64,000 nucleotides of DNA from Metallosphaera tengchongensis (lineage in GTDB: Archaea; Thermoproteota; Thermoprotei_A; Sulfolobales; Sulfolobaceae), in the NCBI RefSeq assembly GCF_013343295.1, contig NZ_CP049074.1, positions 663,501 through 727,500 on the forward strand, in the 5' to 3' direction. Position numbers and translations under genes: made by a program. The notes under the pieces are model-generated. The model worked only from the letters and a program-made list of their open reading frames with translations, made no database searches and was not told the DNA's origin. Positions 18,188 through 26,266 of the stretch are shown one piece after another. How positions within the stretch are numbered: position 1 is the stretch's first letter; the number at the start of each line of letters is the position of its first letter.

Positions 18188-18399
18188 CTCCTTTTGTAAA
18201 TCTCCAAGGGGGTCCACAATATCCATGATGGAACAGAATTTATTAACTCGTAAGCTTCCTCCCAGCTCGCCAAGTTAAGTTCTCTTGCTAACTCCTCTAG
18301 AGTTAGCATCGTCCTAGCGTATTTGTTTAGGATGGCTACAGCGTTTTCATCTATACTAATTTCTTTTCCACTGGAAAGCTTTACCTTTATTGTTTCCAT
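18184..18399 (-). CDS. Small conserved protein downstream of mcm (71 aa)
   Basis: METIKVKLSSGKEISIDENA, then a helical part (MLTLEELARELNLASWEEAYELI) resembling a small helix-turn-helix, ending VPSWILWTPLEIYKRS. Function unknown. The open frame extends to 18480, but the added 27 residues look non-coding and a TAAATATA/TATATTTA box at 18423-18430 sits 27 nt before the ATG at 18399, so the short form is chosen. Converges on mcm, with the stop codons overlapping by 4 nt. Confidence 0.65.
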   Translation of the reverse strand: METIKVKLSSGKEISIDENAVAILNKYARTMLTLEELARELNLASWEEAYELINSVPSWILWTPLEIYKRS

Positions 18400-18422
18400 G
18401 GGATTACGAAATCTCTCTGGAC

Positions 18423-18430
18423 TAAATATA
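18423..18430 (-). promoter_or_regulatory. TATA box deciding the start of the small gene after mcm
   Basis: Read on the minus strand TATATTTA, centred about 27 nt upstream of the ATG at 18399. Confidence 0.5.
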
Positions 18431-18567
18431 GTTAACGCATGAGAAGAACTGCCTCCCTCCCTTTCACAAATTTCAAACATCTCCAGAATCTGGAATTAAA
18501 TTAGTTAAGAGACTCTTTTTCCCCAAGGACTCAAATAACGTTTCCGCAGGCTTTCCCTAGCTCATCT

Positions 18568-18621
18568 AGAAGGACGCTATACCATCTCTTCTGATGCTCT
18601 TGCGAGATGGTTTTTCCTTCT
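18568..18621. repeat. Nested inverted repeat in an intergenic region
   Basis: Inner arms ACCATCTC (18581-18588) and GAGATGGT (18604-18611) with a 15-nt loop; outer arms AGAAGG (18568-18573) and CCTTCT (18616-18621). On the plus strand a run of five T follows the inner stem. Could be an RNA hairpin, a decayed miniature element or a terminator. Confidence 0.6.
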
Positions 18622-18739
18622 CGTTATGGGCTTTTCTGAACTCCAGACCAAAAACACTTTTTAATCCAGCGAGTTCATGGCTCATGAAGCTTTCCAGTCA
18701 TGGCGAGAAAGTTTTTAGTTGGTTATAGGAACTTAACTC

Positions 18740-18976
18740 ATGATCAGAGACGCCATAAATAGGGTCATCTGGTCTGGTGAGGACTTAAAAAGTTTCACCA
18801 TAGTGGTGAGAGATAGGGTTAAAGTTGTAGCCGAGATCCCCTTTACAGACCTAGAGGCTGTCGATAGACATTATCTTTACCTAAAGGATGGGAACGTAAT
18901 TCCGCTCCACAGGGTTCTGGAGATAAGAAGGAACGACGAAACCTTATGGCATAGATATTCGAAGAAAACCACCTAA
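18740..18976 (+). CDS. UPF0248 (DUF504) family protein
   Basis: 78 aa. MIRDAINRVIWSGEDLKSFT ... VPFTDLEAVD-like middle and the family hallmark NVIPLHRVLEIRRNDETLWHR near the C-terminus. Family of small archaeal and eukaryotic proteins found with RNA-processing enzymes; the exact role is unsettled. Monocistronic by position; the ATG at 18740 follows an AT-rich box by about 27 nt. Confidence 0.8.
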   Translation: MIRDAINRVIWSGEDLKSFTIVVRDRVKVVAEIPFTDLEAVDRHYLYLKDGNVIPLHRVLEIRRNDETLWHRYSKKTT

Positions 18977-19000
18977 GCTCATGGAAAGGTTGAGATATTC

Positions 19001-19333
19001 TCATATGTTATGGATTATATTGTTTACGTTGGACACTCCATATAGCTCCCAAATTAGTATGGATAAAATCATGACTGCAAAAATGATGGTAAACGCCCCT
19101 ATTTCAACCTGTTTTCTCTCAAGAAAGTACACTCCTGCCAGCATCATACCAAGCAGAATGAGCCCAAGTACGAGGTAACCCCCATTGCTCGGTCCACCCT
19201 GCGAATAGGTAATCGGCGATATGTAGTAAGGAATAGCCAACACCCCTGCTATCCCCACCAGCAATATTACCATTAGAATAATAGTAATATATGTAGAAAG
19301 AATTTGAGACAACGTTCTCTGCGAATTTACCAT
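19001..19333 (-). CDS. Three-helix integral membrane protein, unknown
   Basis: 110 aa with three clear hydrophobic segments: about 14-37 (ITIILMVILLVGIAGVLAI), 50-70 (YLVLGLILLGMMLAGVYFL) and 77-97 (IGAFTIIFAVMILSILIW). The loop after the first helix, PYYISPITYSQGGPSNGG, is polar and probably outside. I do not recognise a family. Its start lies 8 nt after the CarS stop on the same strand, so it may be co-transcribed with CarS. Confidence 0.65.
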   Translation of the reverse strand: MVNSQRTLSQILSTYITIILMVILLVGIAGVLAIPYYISPITYSQGGPSNGGYLVLGLILLGMMLAGVYFLERKQVEIGAFTIIFAVMILSILIWELYGVSNVNNIIHNI

Positions 19334-19340
19334 GAACTAT

Positions 19341-19844
19341 CTACCACGGTACGCTTTTTATTTTTAATCGAAACGCAATTGCGTTACTTACAACGTGGGC
19401 CAGAAAGGCTATTAGAGCTACAAATAGAAACTGAATCAGGCTAACCCTCAGACCTGTGAGAATCCCAAATAGTGTAGAACCTAAAACAAAGTCTAATTGA
19501 TCCAAACCGAGAGCCCTTCCACCTCTTGGTATGTTTAATCTTCTCTTTATGAAAGCCCCTATCATGTCCCCAACCATTGCACCCAATGCTTCCCCAAAGG
19601 ATATTAAAATCCAGGGGTATCCGAAGAAGAAGGATAATGCAACTCCCACGGTAGTGCCATACGTAATTGCCATTAAGAGGCCCTCGAAGGTCTTGCCATC
19701 CCCTAAAATTCTTCTTCCATCCACGAAATTTCTCCTGAAGTCGATGGGTGTCCCGTTCTTCACCAGTGGGCCTGAACCATTGGCAACGAAAGCTGGTATG
19801 TAATAGATCAGTCCTAGCAGTAACTCACTCACGATGTAATACAT
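19341..19844 (-). CDS. carS: CDP-archaeol synthase
   Basis: Membrane enzyme that joins CTP to digeranylgeranylglyceryl phosphate to give CDP-archaeol, the activated precursor of archaeal polar lipids. Family marks: [25 protein letters not shown], the DGKTFEG motif, [11 protein letters not shown] and [16 protein letters not shown], with about five membrane helices. The frame is open to 19880, but family members begin a few residues before the first helix, and ATG 19844 ([11 protein letters not shown]) is preceded by a GGAAGG ribosome site, so the 167-aa form is preferred; it overlaps the RadA paralog by 16 nt. Confidence 0.85.
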   Translation of the reverse strand: MYYIVSELLLGLIYYIPAFVANGSGPLVKNGTPIDFRRNFVDGRRILGDGKTFEGLLMAITYGTTVGVALSFFFGYPWILISFGEALGAMVGDMIGAFIKRRLNIPRGGRALGLDQLDFVLGSTLFGILTGLRVSLIQFLFVALIAFLAHVVSNAIAFRLKIKSVPW

Positions 19845-20359
19845 CCTTCCACACCGTCTGATTTTATCTTGAATTTGCATTTTACGTTGTTTCCGATTAA
19901 ATATCTCCCTGTAGTCCTGAAGACGTCTTCAGAGTAGTAGAGCATAATCTTGTGTCCACTGACCCTATTGTTAATGGACATGTCCCAGGTCAACAGGACT
20001 TTTCCTGGGGTTGACTTCAAAAGGTTGAGGGTCATGAGAAGGGGTCTATGCTTTCTGTCCATCCTGAAGAACCTGTTTACGGAATCTACAACTACAATTC
20101 TTGGTAGTTTGCCCGGAGACTCGACCACTGCGCTGAAAAGTTCAAACGGACTGTTTACGTTCACAAAGAGCGAGTCCCATTTCCCTCTAACTCTACCTTC
20201 ATAACTAACCCCAGATGTGGACAGATATATCCCTCTCCCAACCTCTCTCAGTACCTGGAGAGATAAAGCAGTTTTCCCTGAACCTGCCATCCCAAAGAGC
20301 GAAACGAAACGGCCCCTCTGAAAGAGGAAACTGCTTATTGATAAATGTTTATATCCCAC
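19829..20359 (-). CDS. RadA/RecA-superfamily paralog (aRadC-like ATPase)
   Basis: 176 aa, a bare RecA core. Walker A GMAGSGKT at 23-30; Walker B-like [12 protein letters not shown]-terminal strands [19 protein letters not shown]. Lacks the N-terminal HhH domain of RadA. Sulfolobus has several such paralogs that modulate RadA filaments and repair, one of them close to mcm, matching this location. Start GTG 20359. Followed by carS with a short overlap; divergent from the RNase-H-like gene on the right, sharing a compact promoter region. Confidence 0.75.
   Translation of the reverse strand: MGYKHLSISSFLFQRGRFVSLFGMAGSGKTALSLQVLREVGRGIYLSTSGVSYEGRVRGKWDSLFVNVNSPFELFSAVVESPGKLPRIVVVDSVNRFFRMDRKHRPLLMTLNLLKSTPGKVLLTWDMSINNRVSGHKIMLYYSEDVFRTTGRYLIGNNVKCKFKIKSDGVEGCITS
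20348..20354 (+). promoter_or_regulatory. TATA box fixing a GTG start at 20378
   Basis: TTTATAT is centred 27 nt before GTG 20378. It would fall inside the coding region if the ATG at 20345 were used, so the downstream GTG is preferred. Confidence 0.5.
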
Positions 20360-20377
20360 TGTCTAATATTAAAAATT

Positions 20378-20926
20378 GTGAAAAATAAAAAGGTACTCCT
20401 TGAGGTGGAGAACCCCAAACTTTTCTCACAACTTTACCTTAAGCTTAAGGAACTTGGCTTCGAGATCTCTCAGGGAGAAGAATCCGTGAAGGTGACTGAT
20501 CACGGTATGGGAGATGTAGTCCTTGACCGGGTGTCTAACCTATCCAACGCGGTCAGTAGGATCTACTTAAAAAGTCTGGGGAAGGAGAGGTTTGATGAAC
20601 TCCTGATCGGGATAGATACAAACAAGGAAAGACTGACAGTTGCGGTAATAGCTGATGGCAAGCTCATGGAGAGTAGGGAGGTCGGGTTGGAGGCCGTGGC
20701 TGAGTACATAGAAGATGTGCTCTTGAATTATCCTCACAAGAGGGTCTATCTAGGCGTTGGAGCAGGAAATGAGACAGGAAAAAAGGCTTTCCAGTATCTA
20801 AGGAAGATTTTTCCATACGCAAAGATGGTGGATGAGAGCAAGACAAGTGGCAGAAGCCCGTACGTGGACATCAGAGATAGGGATTTGAGGGCTGCCTATA
20901 AGATAGCTCTTAGGTCTACTTTATGA
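20378..20926 (+). CDS. Conserved protein with RNase H-like segment, unknown
   Basis: 182 aa from GTG 20378 (VKNKKVLLEVENP). The central part LLIGIDTNKERLTVAVIADGKLMESREV followed by a helix and YPHKRVYLGVGAG looks like the first strands of an RNase H/resolvase fold (YqgF, RuvC group), with Asp in the first strand. No enzyme signature is complete. The last codons overlap the polynucleotide kinase gene by 4 nt (ATGATG over the stop), so a shared role in RNA or DNA processing is reasonable inference. Confidence 0.65.
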   Translation: MKNKKVLLEVENPKLFSQLYLKLKELGFEISQGEESVKVTDHGMGDVVLDRVSNLSNAVSRIYLKSLGKERFDELLIGIDTNKERLTVAVIADGKLMESREVGLEAVAEYIEDVLLNYPHKRVYLGVGAGNETGKKAFQYLRKIFPYAKMVDESKTSGRSPYVDIRDRDLRAAYKIALRSTL

Positions 20927-21906
20927 TGGTGAGCAGGGATCAAGATCTAATACTCAGAGGACCTTGTAAGTTAAGGGTATTAAAGGGAGACGTCCAGATC
21001 CTGGGATTGAAGAGCTTAGAGTACGAAATTAAAGGTCCCTCTACCTTCACAGTCCATTCGGAGGATCGGGGAGAGGTCGAGGGAGACTGTAAGGTGGTGG
21101 CAAAGGTGAAGTCGCTAGGTTGGGATGGTCTTGCTGAAGTTGTTGCCGAGACTGGAGGAAGAGTTTTAGTGATTGGAGGCTCAGATTCAGGCAAAACTTA
21201 TCTCTCCAAACTAATATACAACATCGCTGAAGGTTTCTCATTTGTAGATTTGGATGTGGGACAATCTAGCCTGTTTCTCCCAGCATTTATCTCAAAATTT
21301 GGAGGAGGTAAATTATGGCTTGATAACGAATTGAACTTCACTCAGGCTGAGTTTTTTGGAGACATCTCTCCGTCTAGGTATCCACAGAGACATCTAGACC
21401 TGTCGGTTAAGTTAGCGTGGGATAATAACTTGATAGTGGACACTGATGGCTGGATAAGCAAGTCCGGGTTCAAGCACAAGGTCAAGCTGATTGAGATCCT
21501 GGAACCAGAATATATTCTGGTAATGGACAATGAGTTGTTGAACCGTATGCCTGAGGAATACCAGGACAGGATAGTTCTGGTAAGGAAGGTACCACTGGAT
21601 CTGCAGAAGACACGGGAAGCTAGGATTAAAAATAGACAAGCCCTTTACAAAAGGTATTTCTCCAAGAGTTCGCTTGTTTCAGTCTCTCTCGACGGCAGGA
21701 GGACAGGTATGAGATCCCCCTTCTGTTACCCCGCACATTTGCTCAACGGACTTCTAGTTGGACTCTTAAAGGAAGATAAGATAGTTGGAGCAGGGCTGAT
21801 GAGAATAGCTGAAGACACGAAGATAATGACACCCCTAGAGAGCTTTGATGACTACATTTTAGGTTTTGTCTCTATCACAGAAGAGGGCAATGAGATTAGA
21901 TTGTGA
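20923..21906 (+). CDS. Clp1/Grc3-type polynucleotide 5'-hydroxyl kinase
   Basis: 327 aa. N-terminal beta domain (about 1-75), then the kinase P-loop GGSDSGKTYL at 85-94 and the family motif FVDLDVGQSSLF at 107-118, then a C-terminal domain with SPFCYPAHLLNGL. The family phosphorylates 5'-OH ends of RNA (or DNA) with ATP, important for tRNA splicing and RNA repair. Two adjacent ATG codons (20923, 20926) are possible starts. Coupled to the RNase H-like gene before it. Confidence 0.85.
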   Translation: MMVSRDQDLILRGPCKLRVLKGDVQILGLKSLEYEIKGPSTFTVHSEDRGEVEGDCKVVAKVKSLGWDGLAEVVAETGGRVLVIGGSDSGKTYLSKLIYNIAEGFSFVDLDVGQSSLFLPAFISKFGGGKLWLDNELNFTQAEFFGDISPSRYPQRHLDLSVKLAWDNNLIVDTDGWISKSGFKHKVKLIEILEPEYILVMDNELLNRMPEEYQDRIVLVRKVPLDLQKTREARIKNRQALYKRYFSKSSLVSVSLDGRRTGMRSPFCYPAHLLNGLLVGLLKEDKIVGAGLMRIAEDTKIMTPLESFDDYILGFVSITEEGNEIRL

Positions 21907-21912
21907 CTTTCT

Positions 21913-21962
21913 TCTGACTCCTCCCAGCCCTAAAAGGCGAGGCTTTCATCAATTGTAATATT
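21913..21962 (-). repeat. IS605-type right-end relic, copy B
   Basis: Minus strand: TATTACAATTGATGAAAGCC, TCGCCTTTTAGGGCTGGG, AGGAGTCAG. This is the best preserved of the copies. The hairpin (GCC-TTTTAG-GGC) and the GGGAGGAGTCAG end are the elements shared with many IS200/IS605 right ends, where the 3' end of the guide (omega) RNA lies. Any transposase would have been to the right, on the minus strand, and is gone. Confidence 0.5.
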
Positions 21963-22221
21963 TTGTCGTTGAAAGAATAGGGTTTTTATCAAACTCATAC
22001 CTTAACCCAGACTAGGAAGCTTCTGGCTGTACAAGTGACTTATCCTCAACAAAGATGGGCTGGACATCTGAAGTCTGTGGGACCGGGACACGATAGTGCC
22101 CATCCCCCATGTGCTACACTAACCCTAGAATGGGAGGTATGTCATGAACTCGCCTTGTTTCGCTCTTCATTATAAAAATTTTACTTATTTTCGTGTTTTG
22201 CAGGAGCGGATTCGGAATAAG

Positions 22222-22228
22222 TATATAA
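22222..22228 (+). promoter_or_regulatory. TATA box deciding a GTG start at 22252
   Basis: TATATAA is centred 27 nt before GTG 22252. Confidence 0.55.
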
Positions 22229-22251
22229 CTTCTGGCGGGCGGAAGTATCTT

Positions 22252-22776
22252 GTGAGAACGGGCTTACTGATTGTTGCTGGTGTAGTTATGGCATTGAGTC
22301 TCGCCTATGTCTCCATCCTCATAGGGAGTATGTCATTTTATCCTTTCCACGATAGGTTTCAGAGAGAGGACCTCGAAACGGGCATATCATTGGACAATCA
22401 ACACAAAATAGTGTTCTACCCAGCCATGGGATTTGAGGGCACGTATAACTTTTCCCTGAATGATACGATGAGGGAAGGCATGGGGTTTTATAGTACGATA
22501 TTCTGCCATGAAAGTACCCTAAATGTGTCTCCCAGGGAAATCTACGCCTCACCTAATTCCACTTTAACATTCACCATAGGCTTAGGGCCAGGCGGGTTTG
22601 TTCATATAGTGGGCGATAACGGCTTCTATTCTGTAGATCAGATCCAAGAGAATGTAGTTCAGGGAAACGTCTACCTCAACGTGACGCTGACCTTGAGGAA
22701 CGTCCCTCCTGGCACACTTTGGATACCAGTATGGGATTCTTGCAGAACTGTATACGTTGAGGTTGTTGTGTCCTAG
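22252..22776 (+). CDS. Membrane-anchored exported protein, unknown
   Basis: 174 aa from GTG 22252: VRTG followed by one hydrophobic helix (LLIVAGVVMALSLAYVSILIG), then an extracellular beta-rich domain with several NxS/T sites (NFS, NVS, NST, NVT) and two cysteines (FCHES, WDSCRT) that could form a disulfide. The frame extends 36 codons upstream, but that part has no signal character and includes the TATA box, so the shorter form is chosen. No family recognised; the beta domain could be cupredoxin-like, though the metal ligands are not convincing. Confidence 0.65.
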   Translation: MRTGLLIVAGVVMALSLAYVSILIGSMSFYPFHDRFQREDLETGISLDNQHKIVFYPAMGFEGTYNFSLNDTMREGMGFYSTIFCHESTLNVSPREIYASPNSTLTFTIGLGPGGFVHIVGDNGFYSVDQIQENVVQGNVYLNVTLTLRNVPPGTLWIPVWDSCRTVYVEVVVS

Positions 22777-22869
22777 CTTTGCCCACGTTAATTGATCTGG
22801 GGTCAAAAAGGATCTCGACGTCAGACGGGAATAATTTCTTCACTGCTCATCCTACATCGATTTCATCAC

Positions 22870-23733
22870 TTAAAGACCAAACTCCTTTAGGGTCGCATAT
22901 ATGTCCCCTTCGATATTAATGTTTTCCTGCAGGGGTTCCCTGACCCTTCCAGTATAAACGCCCCTATACCTCAAGGCAATTTTTACGCCTGCTGGGTAGT
23001 CTCCGGCCGAGATGACGAAGGCTAATTTAGAGACTTTCCTTTGAGACTCCATAGCCTGTGACCAGTTCCCACTTTCAAATGAATCTACGATGTCCTTTAC
23101 TAACTCAGGTGCAAAGTTAGCGACTGCAGTGACAACCCCGTCTCCACCGTACATTAAGGACGGTAATATCAGATGCTCAGTTCCCATAAATAGTTTGAAA
23201 TGCTTAACATCCTCCTTTACTTTGAGGTACTCCAAGAAGGATACCATATTGTTGGTGGTATACTTCATTCCCTGGATGATGCCCTCAGCGGCTAATTTTT
23301 TGGTAACGTTTATACCAACAGTATAACCAACGTAGTCAGGTATGTTGTAAACGTAGACTGGAACGCCCAATTTAGAAATCGCCTCGTAGAACTTCAGTAC
23401 TCCCAATTCTGACGGTCTGTGATATAGTGGAGGTAAAGAGAAAAGAGAAGACGCTCCCATGTCAACGAATTCCTTAGCAAGTTTCACTGTTCTCTCTATG
23501 GAGTTCTCATTCACTCCCAGAATGGCACCTGATCCTAACGCTTCAATGGACGTCCTGGCTATGGAGATTTTTTCGTCATACGACAACAGTTTACATTCCC
23601 CAGTGCTTCCCATCACCCAAAATTCTCTCATGCCTTTGGTCCTATCAAAATTGTATAAGGTCTTGAGAGCTTCTAGATCTACCTCTCCCTTCTCTCCGAA
23701 AGGAGTCACATTAGCTACAATAATTTGTTTCAT
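22870..23733 (-). CDS. DHDPS/N-acetylneuraminate lyase family aldolase (KDG aldolase-like)
   Basis: 287 aa TIM-barrel class I aldolase. Seen: the GSTGE motif (MGSTGECKLLS), the catalytic Tyr in VYVYNIPDYVGY and the Schiff-base Lys in IQGMKYTTNN. The family cleaves or forms 2-keto acids using pyruvate. It is not the standard Sulfolobus KDG aldolase, whose sequence I recall as different, and no diaminopimelate pathway is expected here, so the substrate is open; sugar-acid catabolism is most likely. Stands alone between unrelated genes. Confidence 0.75.
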   Translation of the reverse strand: MKQIIVANVTPFGEKGEVDLEALKTLYNFDRTKGMREFWVMGSTGECKLLSYDEKISIARTSIEALGSGAILGVNENSIERTVKLAKEFVDMGASSLFSLPPLYHRPSELGVLKFYEAISKLGVPVYVYNIPDYVGYTVGINVTKKLAAEGIIQGMKYTTNNMVSFLEYLKVKEDVKHFKLFMGTEHLILPSLMYGGDGVVTAVANFAPELVKDIVDSFESGNWSQAMESQRKVSKLAFVISAGDYPAGVKIALRYRGVYTGRVREPLQENINIEGDIYATLKEFGL

Positions 23734-23851
23734 AGTGGTTGAAGATCAATGTGAACTTTAAAGCCTAACCGCGAAGGTTTGCATCACTGAACCTGGACGC
23801 TAAACTTGATATGGCAATATAGTTAAAGCCCTTGTCAACAATGATTACATA

Positions 23852-24436
23852 GTGAAACTGATAGCCATAGAGGGAATAGATGGGTCTGGGAAGACTACTT
23901 TAGCTAGGGCTCTCCATGAGAAGCTTTCAAGGAAATACAAGGTGGTTCTCACTAGCGAACCCTTCACGCAGGATATTCTGAACCTTTTGGAAAAGTACGG
24001 CTGGAAAGATCAAGTACTCCTAGCTCTTCTCTTCTCAGCAGATAGGGAAATCCACGTAAGGTGGATGATGGAACAGGACGCTGAGATAATAATCACTGAT
24101 AGATATTATTATTCTACGATTGCCTATCAAGGTGTACGCGTTCAGGAGGAATGGTTGATCTCCTTAAACTCCGTCTTTCCTAGACCTAACCTCACTATCC
24201 TTTTGGACGTACCTCTGGATGTAGCATGGGAGAGGTTAAGCAGGAAAAGAGATTCGATGAACTTTGAGGAAAAATTGAGGTCTCTCGGGGAAGTGAGAGA
24301 GAGGTATCTGAGGCTAGCTAAGAAGGAGGGCTTTCATGTCTTGGACGGGACTAGACCATTGGAGGAGTTAGTTACTGCTTCTCTGGACTTGATTCTCGGA
24401 TCCTTTTCAACCTCTCTAAGGAATCTAAGTATCTGA
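23852..24436 (+). CDS. tmk: Thymidylate kinase
   Basis: 194 aa. P-loop EGIDGSGKTT at 7-16, the DR(Y/H) motif in TDRYYYSTIAYQG and a lid region RLSRKRD. Phosphorylates dTMP to dTDP. Start GTG 23852. Its 3' end overlaps the convergent UPF0148 gene by 65 nt, so the C-terminal tail (SFSTSLRNLSI) is encoded opposite that gene's end. Confidence 0.9.
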   Translation: MKLIAIEGIDGSGKTTLARALHEKLSRKYKVVLTSEPFTQDILNLLEKYGWKDQVLLALLFSADREIHVRWMMEQDAEIIITDRYYYSTIAYQGVRVQEEWLISLNSVFPRPNLTILLDVPLDVAWERLSRKRDSMNFEEKLRSLGEVRERYLRLAKKEGFHVLDGTRPLEELVTASLDLILGSFSTSLRNLSI

Positions 24437-24728
24437 TTACCTGCATGATAACCTCCGAATCCATTGGATCATTTTTAAGCTTCTCTACGACGCCATTCAA
24501 GGACTCGACCAATATCTTCTCTGCGGAGTCAAGTAGCAACTCCCGTTGGAATTTCCTCTCCTCCTCTTCGTCCTTGGCTAATATCACTCTACCGTGAACT
24601 GGACACACGATCTCTCCGTTTCTCAATTTGTAGAGTGGGCTATTACATAGGGGGCATGCCTCGCTCAGCATTGTCGCACCTTGTTTAAGGAGCTCGGCAG
24701 CCTTTTTCACGCTCTGTTCTGACGACAT
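24372..24728 (-). CDS. UPF0148 / autoantigen p27-like zinc protein
   Basis: 118 aa. N-terminal helix VKKAAELLKQGATMLSEA, a zinc-binding knuckle CPLCNSPL ... GEIVCPVHGR (CxxC and CPxH), then long helices (EEERKFQRELLLDSAEKIL). It belongs to the archaeal UPF0148 group related to Sjogren/scleroderma autoantigen 1; function unknown. Converges on tmk with 65 nt of overlap. Confidence 0.8.
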   Translation of the reverse strand: MSSEQSVKKAAELLKQGATMLSEACPLCNSPLYKLRNGEIVCPVHGRVILAKDEEEERKFQRELLLDSAEKILVESLNGVVEKLKNDPMDSEVIMQVIRYLDSLERLKRIRESSPEKQ

Positions 24729-24775
24729 ACAAGTCTACATAAACCTAAAATTGGTAACTTAAAAAAATATAGTGG

Positions 24776-25054
24776 GTGAAAATGTTGGCGACTCTTTATG
24801 ACAACGAAGCCAAGATTAAGCAAGCAATAGTTCTCCTGCAGAAGGTAGTAAATGATACGAGTGTCCCCAGGAACATTCGTAGGGCTGCAAGCGATGCGAT
24901 AAGAAATCTCCAAGATCCATCATTGAGTCCGGCCGTGAGAGCGGCCAACGCTACCTCGATTCTTGACGAGATCAGTCAGGACCCCAACATGCCTTCCCAA
25001 ACCAGAATATCGATATGGAACGTCGTATCTATCCTCGAGACCATAAGAGACTAG
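24776..25054 (+). CDS. UPF0147 family protein
   Basis: 92 aa all-helical protein: [37 protein letters not shown] ... [15 protein letters not shown]. Highly conserved in archaea, function unknown. Start GTG 24776 or, two codons later, ATG 24782 (MLATLYDNE); GGTGA lies just before the ATG but too close for a normal ribosome site. Confidence 0.82.
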   Translation: MKMLATLYDNEAKIKQAIVLLQKVVNDTSVPRNIRRAASDAIRNLQDPSLSPAVRAANATSILDEISQDPNMPSQTRISIWNVVSILETIRD

Positions 25055-25064
25055 TTTTTTAAAA
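25055..25064 (+). promoter_or_regulatory. TATA box for tRNA-Leu
   Basis: TTTTTTAAAA, centred about 28 nt before the 5' end of the mature tRNA, immediately after the UPF0147 stop codon. Confidence 0.55.
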
Positions 25065-25084
25065 GAAATCTGCTAAGTGAGTAG

Positions 25085-25153
<69 letters not shown>

Positions 25154-25172
<19 letters not shown>

Positions 25173-25861
25173 GGTTTAACCTCCTCTGGCTCCTCGTACC
25201 ACTTCACCTTTTCTCCAACCTTAGCTCTAAGCTTCCATTTCATTGACTTAGGGTGAGATTCGATCCTCTGTATTAATTCTGAAAGCTTATCTGAGGCAAC
25301 CTTCCCCAAATCATTGGACAGAAACTCTTTCATTCTCCCGTAGTTTATAGAGAAAGTTTTGTAGAAACCCCAGTCATCCGAGAGAAGCTCCGCAATATAG
25401 TCTCCATTGAGCTCCTTATCGTAATCTCTATTCGTCACCCTGAACTCGTAGAGCAGTGCAGCAATGTCTTTTTTATCGTTCTCAGTTAAATTAATTATCT
25501 GCATCTTTGTTAGGAGTAGATCTGATGGCGGAATTGAAGGAGAATATATACTCAATCTCCCCCTCAAATCAAGCTTGTGACACATTACAAACTCGTCTAG
25601 AAATATATCAACGTTAGTACCCAAAACCGGATCGTAAAACAAGAGCCTGTTGTAGCCGTGCAACGCGTTAAACCTCTTATCTGGTTGCATGCCGAGCTTC
25701 TCTAATAGTTCGATAATCATCTTCCTTTGAGACGACAAACCAAAGTAATCGGCATCCTTATAGGTTCTAGGGTAGAGCTTGGAACCTTCAGGAGCTATGG
25801 CTGCTACAGCAGCACCGCCAATTAACCTCAAGGTGACATTGCTTTGGTTACCTGAGTCCAC
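25154..25861 (-). CDS. Nucleotidyltransferase-like protein (AbiEii/minimal NT type)
   Basis: 235 aa. GGAAVAAIAP, the Asp pair in YKDADYF and a third acidic position in TNVDIFLDE fit a nucleotidyltransferase fold; helical C-terminal half (PPSDLLLTKMQIINLTENDKKDIAALLYE) is like AbiEii-type enzymes. No partner antitoxin-like gene is adjacent. Start GTG 25861; an in-frame stop 45 nt upstream limits extension, though ILLKRALEVV just before GTG looks coding and a TATTATA box at 25917-25924 would allow an unusual earlier start. The last codons (PAGGGI, stop) lie inside tRNA-Leu. Confidence 0.65.
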
Positions 25862-26266
25862 TACCTCGAGGGCTCTCTTTAAAAGAATGGACCTGTCAAC
25901 TGGAATGCGTTACACCCTATAATAGCGAGCGTTCTTAGATATTTGAGTTTTTATCTTTTATCTTTGTAACTTTTTGCTAACATGAACGTCAACTGAAATC
26001 TGAATTTGTACGTATAGGTCACGATGTAGTATATGGACCAACAGAGCATATGACGAAAGCAGGAACCGAAGAAAGACTTCCGTTGAGTGCTCGTAGCGTG
26101 ATGCAATCGGTACAGCAATTATAACCCTCGAAGGTTAAAACCTAAAACCTTACTTCTGGAAAGGCTCCTCAATCGATTTTGAACTACCTTTTATGCGTTC
26201 ATTTACGTCCCGTTAATCAAGAGCAATTTTATCCTATAGCCTTAATCTCAATTGAGGGGGTTTAAC
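25862..26266. other. 405-nt gap with an orphan open frame
   Basis: Holds promoters for both flanking genes and a 47-codon open frame (25981-26124) with foreign-looking codons that may be the tail of a lost gene. A GAGGGGG ribosome site at 26253-26259 precedes the ATG at 26267. Confidence 0.45.
25981..26124 (+). pseudogene. Possible transposase (TnpB-like) C-terminal remnant
   Basis: Open frame without start reads HERQLKSEFVRIGHD, VVYGPTEHMTKAGTEERL, PLSARSVMQSVQQL, stop. The style resembles divergent C-terminal tails of IS605/IS1341 OrfB proteins of Sulfolobales as I remember them; codon use (CGT, CAA) differs from neighbours. A stop codon directly precedes it. Confidence 0.3.

Larger units (their letters stand above)
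18400..18739. other. 340-nt gap with a nested inverted repeat
   Basis: No gene seen. Holds the promoter of the small gene to the left (18423-18430), a nested inverted repeat (18568-18621), and near its right end a GTTTTTAG box about 27 nt before the ATG at 18740. Confidence 0.5.
21907..22251. other. 345-nt gap with an IS605-type relic
   Basis: Contains relic copy B (21913-21962), a GATGGGC...GCCCATC inverted repeat around 22053-22110, an open but startless frame 21981-22175, and the TATA box for the next gene at 22222-22228. No gene I can support. Confidence 0.45.
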
